The notes under the pieces: model-generated | What the model was told of the DNA's origin: nothing | The model's input: the letters and a program-made list of their open reading frames with translations, nothing else | The model's database searches: none | Translations under genes and position numbers: made by a program | NCBI GenBank assembly: GCA_947456305.1 | Contig: CANGPN010000012.1 | Span: 1-64,000 of the forward strand | Direction of reading: 5' to 3' | Length of the DNA: 64,000 bases | Source of the DNA: Comamonadaceae bacterium | GTDB taxonomy: Bacteria > Pseudomonadota > Gammaproteobacteria > Burkholderiales > Burkholderiaceae_C | In this document: piece by piece, positions 1 to 7,854 of the stretch | How positions within the stretch are numbered: position 1 is the first letter of the stretch | Layout of the letters: every line of letters starts with the position of its first letter

Positions 1-655
1 CATGTGCTTTGTCCAGCGCTTCGTAATAGGCCAAACGTTTTTCCACCGGCAGCACGATGGCCGGAAAACCTGCCTTCAGCAATTCGAGGTTGAGCAAAAG
101 GCGGGCGGTCCGGCCATTTCCATCGACGAACGGGTGAATCTTCACAAAGTCCATATGCAGGCGTGCCGCCCGCTCCACCGGGTGCATTTGCCCTGCCTGG
201 GTGTCGTACCAGTTCAGCAAAGCCAGCATTTGTTCGGGCACAACCAGCATGTCCGGCGGGACATGGCGGGCACCCGCAATCGTCACGTTCAGCTGACGGT
301 ATCGGCCCGCATTGTCGTCATCGATCTGCTTCAAGACCAAGCGATGAAGATTGCGAATTTGCCATTCGGTCAAAGGCTCGGCCCGGCGCACCACGTCTTC
401 CACATACAAAATCGCATCGCGGTGGTTGATGGCTTCAAAGTGCTCATGCAGCAACTTGCCACCCACCGTGATGCCTTCGAGCACCACCTTTGTTTCCATC
501 AAAGTGAGCGTATTGCCCTCAATGGCGTTGGAGTGGTAAGTCCAGCGCAGCACCAACTCCTCGTGCAAATTGCGCAGCGCCGCAGGCGGCAAGGGGCGCA
601 ATCCATCCAGCCGGTTTTTCAGCGCGTCCAGTTCGGCAAAGTCTCTCAGGGTCAT
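1..655 (-). CDS. Fic family protein (3' end outside window)
   Basis: This is a Fic-domain protein, expected to transfer AMP or another nucleotide phosphate group from a nucleotide onto target hydroxyls. Reading the minus strand from ATG at 655 gives an open frame to the window edge. Residues around 175-187 carry the Fic core HPFVDGNGRTAR (consensus HPFxxGNGRxxR). Near residue 42 is SNAIEG, which matches the (S/T)xxxE(G/N) inhibitory helix of class II Fic proteins, so the enzyme is probably self-inhibited. The C-terminus, where a winged-helix domain often sits, is cut off. The start at 655 is chosen because the N-terminal helix ending in LRPLPP looks typical of the family; the frame stays open further upstream. 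Family assignment is firm and the target is unknown. Confidence 0.9.
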   Translation of the reverse strand, partial: MTLRDFAELDALKNRLDGLRPLPPAALRNLHEELVLRWTYHSNAIEGNTLTLMETKVVLEGITVGGKLLHEHFEAINHRDAILYVEDVVRRAEPLTEWQIRNLHRLVLKQIDDDNAGRYRQLNVTIAGARHVPPDMLVVPEQMLALLNWYDTQAGQMHPVERAARLHMDFVKIHPFVDGNGRTARLLLNLELLKAGFPAIVLPVEKRLAYYEALDKAH

Positions 656-875
656 GCGAAATCCGTAGGCGTGGGCTGGTTCAAAAGCAGGGCATTGGCA
701 ATCCAATGAGCAAGCGCCAATTATGGATGCACCGGTTGCTTTAGGTGATACCCCGCTGACCGATGCTGGTGTAAAAAACCCCCTTCTTCTGAAGCGCCCC
801 ATGACCCCACACCCCGCTTTGCCCCAAGCCCGCCCTGCTGACGTGGGCGAATGTGTTCATTGGCGGTGCAATTTG

Positions 876-2168
876 TCAAAGCAAATTCCAAGGCAGTGCC
901 AACACATCCTCGCTGATCCAGCGGGGCTGTTCAACGGCACACAGCATCAGCCCATGGCCGATGCGTTGGTCGGGGTGTGCTTTGCGAAAGCCTTGCAAAC
1001 CCAGCGTTTGTTTGCGCGTGGGTTGGGCGGTGAGTTTGATTTCTATGGGGTGCAGCCAGCCATCGCGCTCGATGATGCAATCCACCTCAGCCCCCGTGCT
1101 GGCGCGCCAGTGGTAGAGGTTGGCGCTGCCGCCCATCAAGGCCAAGGTCTTGCGGATTTCGCACACCATGGCGGTCTCGAACAGGGCACCAAACAAGGGG
1201 TGGCTGCCCAGCGCCTGCGGGCTGCTCATGGCGGCGTGGTGGCAGGCCATGCCGGTGTCCACCAGATAACCCTTGGGGCTTTTGCTCACACGTTTGATGC
1301 GGTTGGCAAAAAACGGCGGCAGCTCGAACCACTGGAACGTGGCCTGCATCATGCGCAGCCAGCGTTGGGCGGTTTTGGGGGTGATGCCGATTTCGCGGCC
1401 CAATTGGCTGTGATTGATCTCTTGCGCTGTGAGCGCACTCATCAGGCGCACAAAGCGACCAAAGTCGTGCCAGTCGCCCACATCCCCTGCCAAGCGGGCA
1501 TCGCGCTCGACATAGGTGCGGTGGTAACCCTGCCAAAAGTCGGGCACCAGCCCTAAGTCCAAGGTTTGCGCCTTGGGCATGAAGCCGCGCCACATCCACT
1601 CTTGCAAGTTACCTGCATAAAAGCTGTGTGCATCAAGGCCGTCTGTATGACGCGGCGCGGTGCGGGCGTGGTCGGCAAACGCTTGTTGCGTTCCCTGCTC
1701 TTGCGCTTGCATCCAGCGGTGCAGCCACAAACTGTTGGCGGTTTGTGGCTGGGTGTGTGTCAACTCGCTCAGCGACAAGCCAGACAACTCCACAAACGCC
1801 ACCCGCCCTGCCAAGCTTTCGGCCAGTGCTTGCATCACCTGCCATTGTTGCGATCCCGTCAGCAAAAATTGCCCCGGCGTGGCTTGCCGGGCATCGACAG
1901 CCCGCTTGATGCTGGCCACCAACTCAGGGGCGTACTGAATTTCATCCAATATGACGGGCGCTGGGTGGTTGCGCAAAAACAAGTCTGGCTCGCTGCGGGC
2001 TTGCTCTAAGTCCAGACTGGCATCAAAAACCACATAGTCCAAATTGGGGAACACCTGCCGCAGCAAGGTGGTTTTGCCCACCTGCCGCGCCCCAGTGACC
2101 ACCACGACCGGAAAGGCGGCAAACAAGCTTTGTAGATGCTGCGTGGCGTTGCGGGGAAAATTAACCAT
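876..2168 (-). CDS. ATP-binding protein, AAA/DUF4143 family
   Basis: A 430-residue P-loop ATPase of the AAA_14 plus DUF4143 family. The Walker A motif GARQVGKT lies at about residues 26-33 and the Walker B segment VILDEIQ at about 71-77. A sensor-like LTGSQQ follows near 103. The C-terminal half has GAEVDCIIERDG and EIKLT, the PD-(D/E)xK-like pattern of the DUF4143 tail. Proteins of this family are common in accessory regions and their role is poorly defined; some are thought to act in stress or toxin-antitoxin-like settings. Length is normal for the family. No partner gene is adjacent: the next gene downstream is the Fic gene, 220 bp away on the same strand. Confidence 0.85.
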   Translation of the reverse strand: MVNFPRNATQHLQSLFAAFPVVVVTGARQVGKTTLLRQVFPNLDYVVFDASLDLEQARSEPDLFLRNHPAPVILDEIQYAPELVASIKRAVDARQATPGQFLLTGSQQWQVMQALAESLAGRVAFVELSGLSLSELTHTQPQTANSLWLHRWMQAQEQGTQQAFADHARTAPRHTDGLDAHSFYAGNLQEWMWRGFMPKAQTLDLGLVPDFWQGYHRTYVERDARLAGDVGDWHDFGRFVRLMSALTAQEINHSQLGREIGITPKTAQRWLRMMQATFQWFELPPFFANRIKRVSKSPKGYLVDTGMACHHAAMSSPQALGSHPLFGALFETAMVCEIRKTLALMGGSANLYHWRASTGAEVDCIIERDGWLHPIEIKLTAQPTRKQTLGLQGFRKAHPDQRIGHGLMLCAVEQPRWISEDVLALPWNLL

Positions 2169-2803
2169 GAATTTTAGGTTCGACAGTACTAAAAATCACG
2201 ATTATAAATTTTCTTTTCCAGTGCACAGCATTTTTTATCCCACTCTGCATTGGGCGTAGCCCCCAAGTCCGCCCACACCCCTCGTCCATTGCATGGTCAG
2301 GACTGGGTGGCACCGACTACCAAGATGGACGAGAGCGAACTCATCAAAGAAGGCCACAACGCCGCGTTTGGCACAGCAGGTGCGCGCACCGAAATGCCCG
2401 GTTGCTCTTGAATGCTCACCGTCTTATGCACCTGAGCCTGTTGATTAACCACGGCCACAGCCTGTTGATGCACTTCCATATGTTTGGCGTGCTCTGCCAG
2501 ATTTAGTAGTTCTAAAAAACTCTATCGAATGAAAAATAGAATTCAATAGAAGTAATATTTTTCGGTTTTGAAGCTATAGTGCGGGCACCGAACTCGCTCG
2601 CAGATCTGAAGAAACAAGCGGGTGGATGGCAAGAAAGGGGCCCGGGTTTCATGAGAAATTTAATTCTGCATACAAAAAAAGCCTGTGGCCGGACAAGCGA
2701 TGCTGCAAGAGGTTTGCTGTCGTTTCATTCAAAAGATGTATCGACTCGGAGCGGATGTATCCATCGGGGTTTGCGGGAAAAATTTCGTTAGACCACTATT
2801 ACT
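2169..2803. other. Intergenic region of about 635 bp with a possible gene remnant
   Basis: There is no convincing complete gene here. Minus-strand bases 2297 to about 2515 can be read as a helical, Gln/Val/His-rich peptide (LLNLAEHAKHMEVHQQAV and onward) with a stop just upstream and no good start, so it may be a decayed gene. I do not recognise it. Bases 2500-2580 are AT-rich and could hold the promoter for the PLD-like gene that follows. Confidence 0.4.
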
Positions 2804-3490
2804 ATGACTACTGAACGCGAACTGCTAACCCGACATCTCCGCGAGCTACTTGAAGTTGTCGAGAACCCTGAGTCGGACATTTCTCAACTCAGACCATGGC
2901 TCAGATATTGGTTGTTTGGCCCCCCCACAGACGAAGAGATATCTTCTCGCCTGAGTCGCATTGAACAACGATTATCGACACTTCAGCCGCAACGCTGCAC
3001 CCTCGCAGAGGGAGAGTCCGCCGACCGGCTTGCGTACCTCATTACCGGACTGGATGAGCGGCGTAGCGAAGAACGAAGACACATTACCTCTTGGCTAGCT
3101 GGGACCAACAATCTAACTATCTCTGATCCTTATTTTTTCTCGTTTAGTGGCCCAAATAAGGTATTCCGCACCCAAGCAGAATATGTCGAATGGCTCATTG
3201 ACTTTATTCCAAAGAGGATCAAGAAGCTTGAGGTATTTCACCTCCCAGGCCCAAACCGGCGCATCTATTCATCAATTGCAAAGTATTGCTGCAAGAAAGG
3301 AATCTCACTCAAGAACCACGAGACAAACGAAATCCACGACCGCGTTTTGATCAAGGATGACCAAGACGCTAAAGCTATAGGCACATCGTTTGGAGGCCTT
3401 GGAAATAAGATCGCGTTTGTGCTTGATCTTCCAGAAGAAGACCTAGAGGGATTTCGCCGTGAACTGCACCGAATCAGAACCGCGGTCTAA
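2804..3490 (+). CDS. PLD-like (HDR-motif) protein, putative defence or regulatory protein
   Basis: A 228-residue protein of uncertain function. The N-terminal third is helical and charged. The C-terminal half ends with NEIHDRVLIKDD (about residues 174-185) followed by GTSFGGLGNKIAFVLDL. This H-D-R ... G-x-S-x-x-x-L-G-x-K arrangement resembles the degenerate phospholipase-D-like domain found at the C-terminus of MIT proteins and in several bacterial defence-associated proteins. The usual HxK is HDR here, so hydrolase activity is doubtful. It lies 51 bp before a DUF4393-like gene on the same strand, which suggests a two-gene unit. Both run toward the retron-like locus. The domain call rests on motif resemblance only. 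Confidence 0.55.
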   Translation: MTTERELLTRHLRELLEVVENPESDISQLRPWLRYWLFGPPTDEEISSRLSRIEQRLSTLQPQRCTLAEGESADRLAYLITGLDERRSEERRHITSWLAGTNNLTISDPYFFSFSGPNKVFRTQAEYVEWLIDFIPKRIKKLEVFHLPGPNRRIYSSIAKYCCKKGISLKNHETNEIHDRVLIKDDQDAKAIGTSFGGLGNKIAFVLDLPEEDLEGFRRELHRIRTAV

Positions 3491-3541
3491 CCCGCCGCTC
3501 AACGCCAGTGATTTCAAACGTTTTGTTTGTGGAAAGAACAC

Positions 3542-4168
3542 ATGACTGATCACTTAACATCACTCGGCCTTAGCGCTGTAGCAGCCTATCTTGGGAAAGA
3601 TGGTTTGCAGAAGTTGCTTGGCCCTACAGCTGACTATCTTGGTACCGGATTGAAGGACTTCACCCAAAAGCGCGCCGAGGCTGTGGGAAAGATATTCTCG
3701 TCGGCGCAGCAGAAGCTTGGTGAAAAGGTGAACCAAGCAGGCGAAGTCCCACCGAAGGTGCTAAAGACCGTCCTTAATGAAGGCTCTTACTCGACAGATC
3801 AATTGACCGTCCTTAATGAAGGCTCTTACTCGACAGATCAATTAACTACGCATCACTATGCAACCCAGGTCTTTCAAGAAAAAATGACTGCACTCCTTGC
3901 AGAGGCCAAAGAAATAGATAAAGAATCTGTTATGCCGGACAAATATATGCTGATAGTTACAGAAGAAATTGGACAAGATAAACGCAATGACATTTCGCAT
4001 GCAGCCATCATCACCTTGCAAGCAGATGGAACCCAAGACGTTGACAAAATTTTTCACAACCAAAGAATCTTCTATGAATACGCTATGACCTTGGGCTGCG
4101 CACATGCAGTCGCATTAGGTGTAAAGGCGGTTAGATGGCGAAAAGACTACACATACACATGGCGCTAA
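3542..4168 (+). CDS. DUF4393-like protein with a 13-residue tandem duplication
   Basis: The N-terminal 80 residues (LGKDGLQKLLGPTADYLG and the following long helix ending VPPKVLKTVLNEGS) resemble the DUF4393 family, which often accompanies mobile or defence genes. The start is ATG at 3542, preceded by GGAAAG at proper spacing. The sequence TVLNEGSYSTDQL occurs twice in a row, the result of a 39-bp tandem duplication that keeps the frame. The second half (about residues 100-208) has no features I recognise and does not follow the usual DUF4393 pattern closely. It probably forms a pair with the PLD-like gene just upstream. Function unknown. Confidence 0.55.
   Translation: MTDHLTSLGLSAVAAYLGKDGLQKLLGPTADYLGTGLKDFTQKRAEAVGKIFSSAQQKLGEKVNQAGEVPPKVLKTVLNEGSYSTDQLTVLNEGSYSTDQLTTHHYATQVFQEKMTALLAEAKEIDKESVMPDKYMLIVTEEIGQDKRNDISHAAIITLQADGTQDVDKIFHNQRIFYEYAMTLGCAHAVALGVKAVRWRKDYTYTWR
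3767..3844 (+). repeat. 39-bp tandem duplication inside a coding sequence
   Basis: Bases 3767-3805 are repeated at 3806-3844 with a single difference at the last base (G versus A). The unit is 13 codons, so the frame is preserved and the protein contains TVLNEGSYSTDQL twice. The near identity of the copies points to a recent replication slippage event. Confidence 0.95.
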
Positions 4169-4272
4169 AAAGTGTCCCAAAAGGCATATCGAACATCAAT
4201 TCCACCTTGAATCAAGTATGCTTTGAGGGTGCTAAATGTGGCAATGACTCCCTTTAGCAATTAACTCTATCG

Positions 4273-5217
4273 CTAGAGATTCTCACTAACTTTTCCAACG
4301 TAAATTTTTGCTTTTTGTATGTTTGGCTTTAATTTAGTAGCTTCACCTGGGTGAAACCGTCCAAGTAATCCAACCATTTGGGCGGCTTTGTTGAGGGCTG
4401 GAATTGATTCAGATTGAGTCGTTGCTCGGTGGACTTGTGCCCGTATGTTTGCCCTTTTTTGCCGTGTCAATGAGGGCTTGCGGTTCACAATAAGTTTTGT
4501 GACCATCATCACGCCAGAGTCAGAAAAAACTTCATGTTTTTTCCTTGACGGAGAAAATCCATGTTTTATTAGCATTCCGTAAACTTGGCCAATGACTCTT
4601 TTCTGAAAAGGTTTCGAGATAAATGATTTTGCAGACATGGCAATATCGTCAACATATCTTGAATAAGTAATGCCGTCTTGCGCTAGCCTTGCTTGCAAGT
4701 ATGGTTCAACTCTCCAAAAAACTAAATTAGCAAGATAGGAACTGGTTTTTGCCCCTTGTGGAATGGCACTGTCTTTCGTCGTGATCGCTGTAAGCACCCT
4801 CGCAACGTCTTCCGAAAATAAGAAAAAATTTTGCCAAATATCCATTACAAGCTCAGATCGAATGGAGGGAAAAAAATTTTTTACATCTTCACAAATAATG
4901 ATTTTTTTATTTGTATGTAAAGTGGCATTGGTTACATAATCACACCCTTTTAAGCTGCCGTGCAAGTAGGGCGGGAAATCAACACGAGAAAGTATGCGAG
5001 TTTTAATGCGCTCGTGTACGACTTTCAAGAGTCCCTTGGCATCAAAAGTAAGCCTTGTCTTTCCCGCCTTTGTTATGTGATTTTCCCTATACATTGTGTT
5101 CGCACGAAGTGACAACTGCTCCAGTGCTGCTTCTTCAATGCCAAGCGCCGCAGCAAGTTTAGCTACCGTTCTAATGGGTTCACATGGGTAATGTGGTCTG
5201 ATGAGGTGCAGGCTCAT
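4273..5217 (-). CDS. Retron-type reverse transcriptase
   Basis: A 314-residue reverse transcriptase. Motif A is EDVKNFFPSI (residues 110-119), the block IPQGAKTSSYLANLVF is at 152-167, and the catalytic YVDD is at 188-191. IPQG..TS..LANL and the short length without maturase or endonuclease domains fit retron RTs rather than group II introns. The retron VTG motif appears as VTK (239-241), a departure from consensus. The gene overlaps the 3' end of the XRE gene by 38 bp, so the two are translationally linked, and a 78-residue ORF and a structured non-coding stretch lie upstream. It would copy part of the retron ncRNA into branched msDNA. The RT call is firm; retron membership is inferred from motifs and context. 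Confidence 0.85.
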   Translation of the reverse strand: MSLHLIRPHYPCEPIRTVAKLAAALGIEEAALEQLSLRANTMYRENHITKAGKTRLTFDAKGLLKVVHERIKTRILSRVDFPPYLHGSLKGCDYVTNATLHTNKKIIICEDVKNFFPSIRSELVMDIWQNFFLFSEDVARVLTAITTKDSAIPQGAKTSSYLANLVFWRVEPYLQARLAQDGITYSRYVDDIAMSAKSFISKPFQKRVIGQVYGMLIKHGFSPSRKKHEVFSDSGVMMVTKLIVNRKPSLTRQKRANIRAQVHRATTQSESIPALNKAAQMVGLLGRFHPGEATKLKPNIQKAKIYVGKVSENL

Positions 5218-5488
5218 TCATAAGCTCCAGCGCAGTAAAAGCAAGTTGTCCAGCAAGCTCTTTATTCATATTTCCAAGTTCACTACCTTCTGCGCCAAGG
5301 AAAAACAATAACTCAATAGGCATTCCAAGCGCTGTGGCAATTTTTTCAACTACTGACAGGGCAGGGTCGCGTTTTGATCGCTCAAGTAGCGAAAGGTACG
5401 AAACAGAGATACCCGCACGATTCGCCAACTCCGATTGTGAGAGTTTTCGTTTAGTTCGTACAAGTTGAATTGCGTTACCGATATTCAT
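5180..5488 (-). CDS. XRE-family HTH protein of the retron-like locus
   Basis: A 102-residue protein with a Cro/CI-type HTH at about residues 5-60 (LVRTKRKLSQSELANRAGIS, then SYLSLLERSKRDPALSVVEKIATALGMP). The C-terminal 40 residues are a short helical extension. The gene lies between a 78-residue ORF and the reverse transcriptase, overlapping the latter. Retrons with an HTH accessory protein are known (type VI in the 2020 retron classification, from memory). Here it may be both a regulator and part of the effector. The perfect 15-bp palindrome at 6129-6143, upstream of the candidate ncRNA, is a plausible binding site. Confidence 0.8.
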   Translation of the reverse strand: MNIGNAIQLVRTKRKLSQSELANRAGISVSYLSLLERSKRDPALSVVEKIATALGMPIELLFFLGAEGSELGNMNKELAGQLAFTALELMNEPAPHQTTLPM

Positions 5489-5527
5489 AATTTCAAAACA
5501 AAGAATGGGCTTGGGGGCTCAACCTGC

Positions 5528-5764
5528 TCATTTCATGTAATCGCGAATATTGGTCAATAAACTGACCACTAACGCAATCACTTGTAATGCACGCCTAGCA
5601 AGTCTTGCGACTTCCTCTGCGCTGTAACGACCTTCAATCTGCCTTTCTAGGGCTTCAATCGTTTCGTCCAATTCAGTCAACGCTCCAATGTCGAGTTGGC
5701 TTCCGCAAGCATCACGAATTTTTTTCAAAACTGTGATGTGATTTTTCAAAGTGTGTTTGTCCAT
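5528..5764 (-). CDS. Small protein with hydrophobic C-terminal helix, candidate retron effector
   Basis: A 78-residue protein I do not recognise. The first 50 residues are amphipathic and charged, with coiled-coil-like heptads (LDETIEALERQIEGRYSAEE). Residues about 59-72 (ALQVIALVVSLLTN) are hydrophobic enough for a short membrane helix. It has an excellent ribosome binding site (AGGAGGT, about 6 nt before ATG). It is the first gene after the candidate retron ncRNA and 39 bp before the XRE gene. By position and the hydrophobic tail it could be the membrane-acting toxin of a retron, but that is inference. Confidence 0.65.
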   Translation of the reverse strand: MDKHTLKNHITVLKKIRDACGSQLDIGALTELDETIEALERQIEGRYSAEEVARLARRALQVIALVVSLLTNIRDYMK

Positions 5765-5802
5765 AAGGACCTCCTATATCAGAGCACCATGCCCTGCTTC
5801 CC

Positions 5803-6103
5803 CATTCAAGGCAGCGCCGTATAGGAGCCAACCCGACACCAAGCCCATCACAGTTGCCGCTTAGCTAGCTGGAACTTCCCCTTGTTGCGCTTTGCTTTAT
5901 GCACTGAGCAACTCGGTTCTTCGATCCTGTCAGCTAGACCGCGCTTAGAGACCAAGCACTGTCCGCGTTACAAGCCACGCCACCGTGACGGCGTTGGCAA
6001 CTTCACTAATGTGAAGCCCGATCACTGGCTCTTCACCTCTTTGGGTAAGGAACTACAAACATCTGAAAAATCGCGTCAGCGCGAAACGCGCTGCCGTGAA
6101 ATG
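5803..6103 (-). ncRNA. Candidate retron msr-msd non-coding RNA
   Basis: About 300 bases without a gene but rich in inverted repeats, upstream of the retron-like genes. The ends pair: bases 5803-5817 (CATTCAAGGCAGCGC) against 6088-6103 (GCGCTGCCGTGAAATG) form a 15-bp helix with one bulge and one mismatch, as expected for retron a1/a2. Inside, on the a1 side, are hairpins at 6001-6016 and 5974-5998 (GCCACGCC with GGCGTTGGC), an msr-like set. Toward a2 is a long stem-loop: ACAGTTGC/GCACTGT (5850-5857, 5956-5962), CTAGCTG/CAGCTAG (5865-5871, 5931-5937), GAAC/GTTC and GTTGC/GCAAC, an msd-like hairpin. An AGC just inside a1 could hold the branching G. All of this was read by eye, not folded by program. 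Confidence 0.6.
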
Positions 6104-6128
6104 AATTCTATCATAAAAAATGTATTAT

Positions 6129-6143
6129 TTGACTGGCAGTCAA
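6129..6143 (-). promoter_or_regulatory. Perfect 15-bp palindrome upstream of the retron-like ncRNA
   Basis: TTGACTGGCAGTCAA is a perfect 7-1-7 inverted repeat 25 bp upstream of the a1 end of the candidate ncRNA. AT-rich sequence with TATGAT and TAGAAT lies between it and the RNA on the minus strand. TTGACT could serve as a -35 element. The arrangement suggests a promoter with an operator, most simply for the XRE protein of the locus. Confidence 0.5.
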
Positions 6144-6311
6144 TTTTTTTACGATGAATTGTAGTTTTTGTGCACATAACCAAACAAAACGGATGGCTAC
6201 AAAGCGTGAAAGAATCACCCACCAGTAACAGCTTTGCACCATGCACTGATCACGCCCAAGATCACACGGCGAATATTCATCGCCAATTACTTGTGAAGCG
6301 GTGTTGCCCCA

Positions 6312-6734
6312 TCAACCAGCCAAGTACAGCGCTACCCTATCGGAAGTCCATGTCGCAACACCAGCACCAAAGAAGTCCGCGTCCTCAGTCCATACAGGGC
6401 AACCTATGGCCATGGCGCAAGCCAAAACAGGCCAATCATCAGCATCGCGCAACGCAATTCTTTCTAAGGCCTGCGTTTTGAAGCCCAAATAAACGCCAAG
6501 CTCCAGAGGCAAAACGATGGATTCCAGCGCATCCAAAACTTTCATCGCTGACGCACTGTTAACGCCTCTTTTTTCTAACAGTGCGGGGAGATACTTTCGA
6601 GCGTCAGCGTAGGCGACATCGGGCGAAAAGAACTGCACCCTTTCTGTGTTGTCAACAATCAGTTCTCGCACACGCTTGCCTAGCACCGCGCGAATCAGGA
6701 TGTTGGCATCCAGAACAATCGCTCTGTCGCTCAT
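6312..6734 (-). CDS. PIN-domain toxin
   Basis: A 140-residue PIN-domain protein, predicted RNase toxin. The first acidic residue is in VLDANILIRAVLG (residues 7-19). The second conserved acidic cluster is ALRDADDWPVLACAMAIG (about 94-110) and the third is WTEDADFF (about 114-121). The gene starts 3 bp after the stop of an antitoxin-like gene on the same strand, giving the classic antitoxin-toxin order. Length and acidic residues look complete, so the toxin is probably functional. Confidence 0.85.
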   Translation of the reverse strand: MSDRAIVLDANILIRAVLGKRVRELIVDNTERVQFFSPDVAYADARKYLPALLEKRGVNSASAMKVLDALESIVLPLELGVYLGFKTQALERIALRDADDWPVLACAMAIGCPVWTEDADFFGAGVATWTSDRVALYLAG

Positions 6735-6737
6735 TTT

Positions 6738-7016
6738 TTATTTAGATATGCTTTTCTTGGGTGCCTTTGCACCTTTACGCGCCGATTTGAAATCTGCAAC
6801 TACGGCTTCAACATCAACGCGCTTAGCCGCAAGCAGGCTATCCAAGGTTGTGCTGGCTTTTTGCAGCGAGGCAACATCCGCATCGGCTTGGCCGTGGGTC
6901 GGGATGAAGTAGCCAATGGTTTGACCATGCCGTGTCACAGCCACTGGCGTACTGGATGCAATGAATTCAGCCATGCCAGCGCGAAATTCCCGAATACCTA
7001 CTTTGGTAGCTTCCAT
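6738..7016 (-). CDS. Phd/YefM-like antitoxin
   Basis: A 92-residue antitoxin when started at ATG 7016, which has AAAGGA at good spacing; a start at 7037 is possible but lacks this site. The N-terminus (VGIREFRAGMAEFIASSTPVAVTRHGQTIGYFIP) is the Phd/YefM DNA-binding fold. The C-terminal half is helical and Lys-rich and would wrap the toxin. It is paired with the PIN gene directly downstream. Confidence 0.85.
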   Translation of the reverse strand: MEATKVGIREFRAGMAEFIASSTPVAVTRHGQTIGYFIPTHGQADADVASLQKASTTLDSLLAAKRVDVEAVVADFKSARKGAKAPKKSISK

Positions 7017-7105
7017 CTTTTTTCCTTTACAGCCCAAGCGATTTTGTGAATCTCAGTGTACACAATATTGGGATTTCTGCATGTGACGTGCAAACACGCC
7101 AATGG

Positions 7106-7483
7106 TCAAAGGGGTGTGTTGGCGCTGTCCGTGATGAGCACTTGCGCAGAGATACCCAAGCCTTTGTTTAAATTCCGAATCATGCGCAGCGTCAGGGGCC
7201 GTTTGTAGTTGAGCACTTCATAGACACGGTTGGCCTGCCCGATCATCGGCTCCAAGTCTTTGATCGACAGCCCTGCTTGTTCCATGCGGAACTTGATGGC
7301 TTCTACCGGGTCAGGCAAGTCAATCGGATAGTGCTTGCGTTCATAGGCCTCAATCAAGGTAGAGAGCACATCAAGGTGTTCGCCTGCTGGTGTGTCAGGC
7401 GAGGGGTCTTGATCGACCAGCTTTGACACGACGCGCAGTGCTGCGCGGTAATCTTTCTTTGTACGGATGGGGGTGATTTCCAT
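7106..7483 (-). CDS. higA: HigA-type antitoxin / XRE regulator
   Basis: A 125-residue antitoxin. The start at 7483 (MEITPIRTKKDY) follows AAGGAG at 7 nt; an upstream ATG at 7504 overlaps the toxin stop. The N-terminal segment with YERKHYPIDLPDPVEAIKFRMEQAGL and the HTH SIKDLEPMIGQANRVYEVLNYKRPLTLRMIR are typical of HigA proteins that follow HigB toxins. It neutralises the toxin encoded just upstream and should repress the pair. Confidence 0.88.
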   Translation of the reverse strand: MEITPIRTKKDYRAALRVVSKLVDQDPSPDTPAGEHLDVLSTLIEAYERKHYPIDLPDPVEAIKFRMEQAGLSIKDLEPMIGQANRVYEVLNYKRPLTLRMIRNLNKGLGISAQVLITDSANTPL

Positions 7484-7500
7484 GGTTCTCTCCTTGACGC

Positions 7501-7809
7501 TCATGACTGATCCACTGAGGCCGCATCGACCTTGTCGTATTCGGCGTGCGTGCCTACAAACTTGACGTAGGCAATTTGCATCCGATAGGCAAAGGCGACG
7601 ATGAGCCGGTATTTGTTCCCTGCGATGTTGAAAACGATCCGGTTGTTTCCAACAATGCTGGCATTTCCATATTGCGCTTTGACTTCAGCGGGAGATTTCC
7701 ATTCGGCGCGACAGGCCTCGCCGTACCAGGTTTTCAAAGGCTCTTGCGCGTCCCCACGTCCGGGCTTTTCCCAGAATGTTTTGAGGGTTGATACGGCAAT
7801 GACTCGCAT
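7501..7809 (-). CDS. higB: HigB-type mRNA interferase toxin
   Basis: A 102-residue RelE-superfamily toxin of the HigB type, predicted to cleave mRNA on the ribosome. The pattern MRVIAVSTLKTFWEK, LKTWYGEACRAEWKSPAEVKAQYGNAS, NNRIVFNIAGNKYRLIVAFAY and the final KFVGTHAEYDKVD are characteristic of this subgroup. Toxin precedes antitoxin, the usual hig order. The length is complete. Confidence 0.9.
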   Translation of the reverse strand: MRVIAVSTLKTFWEKPGRGDAQEPLKTWYGEACRAEWKSPAEVKAQYGNASIVGNNRIVFNIAGNKYRLIVAFAYRMQIAYVKFVGTHAEYDKVDAASVDQS

Positions 7810-7854
7810 GGCAGGATTTTAGTCCCAAATTGGGATCAATGACTTGGCATCATT

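Noticed and set aside
2-709. Plus-strand open frame of 235 codons
   Set aside because: Shadow of the Fic gene on the minus strand, which carries the HPFxxGNGR motif.
4273-5217. Group II intron or diversity-generating retroelement
   Set aside because: The RT has no maturase or endonuclease domain and no template/variable repeat pair was seen nearby; motifs and neighbours fit a retron better.
5881-6157. Plus-strand ORF of 91 codons in the retron-like upstream region
   Set aside because: No family resemblance and it lies across strong inverted repeats that are better explained as an RNA gene.
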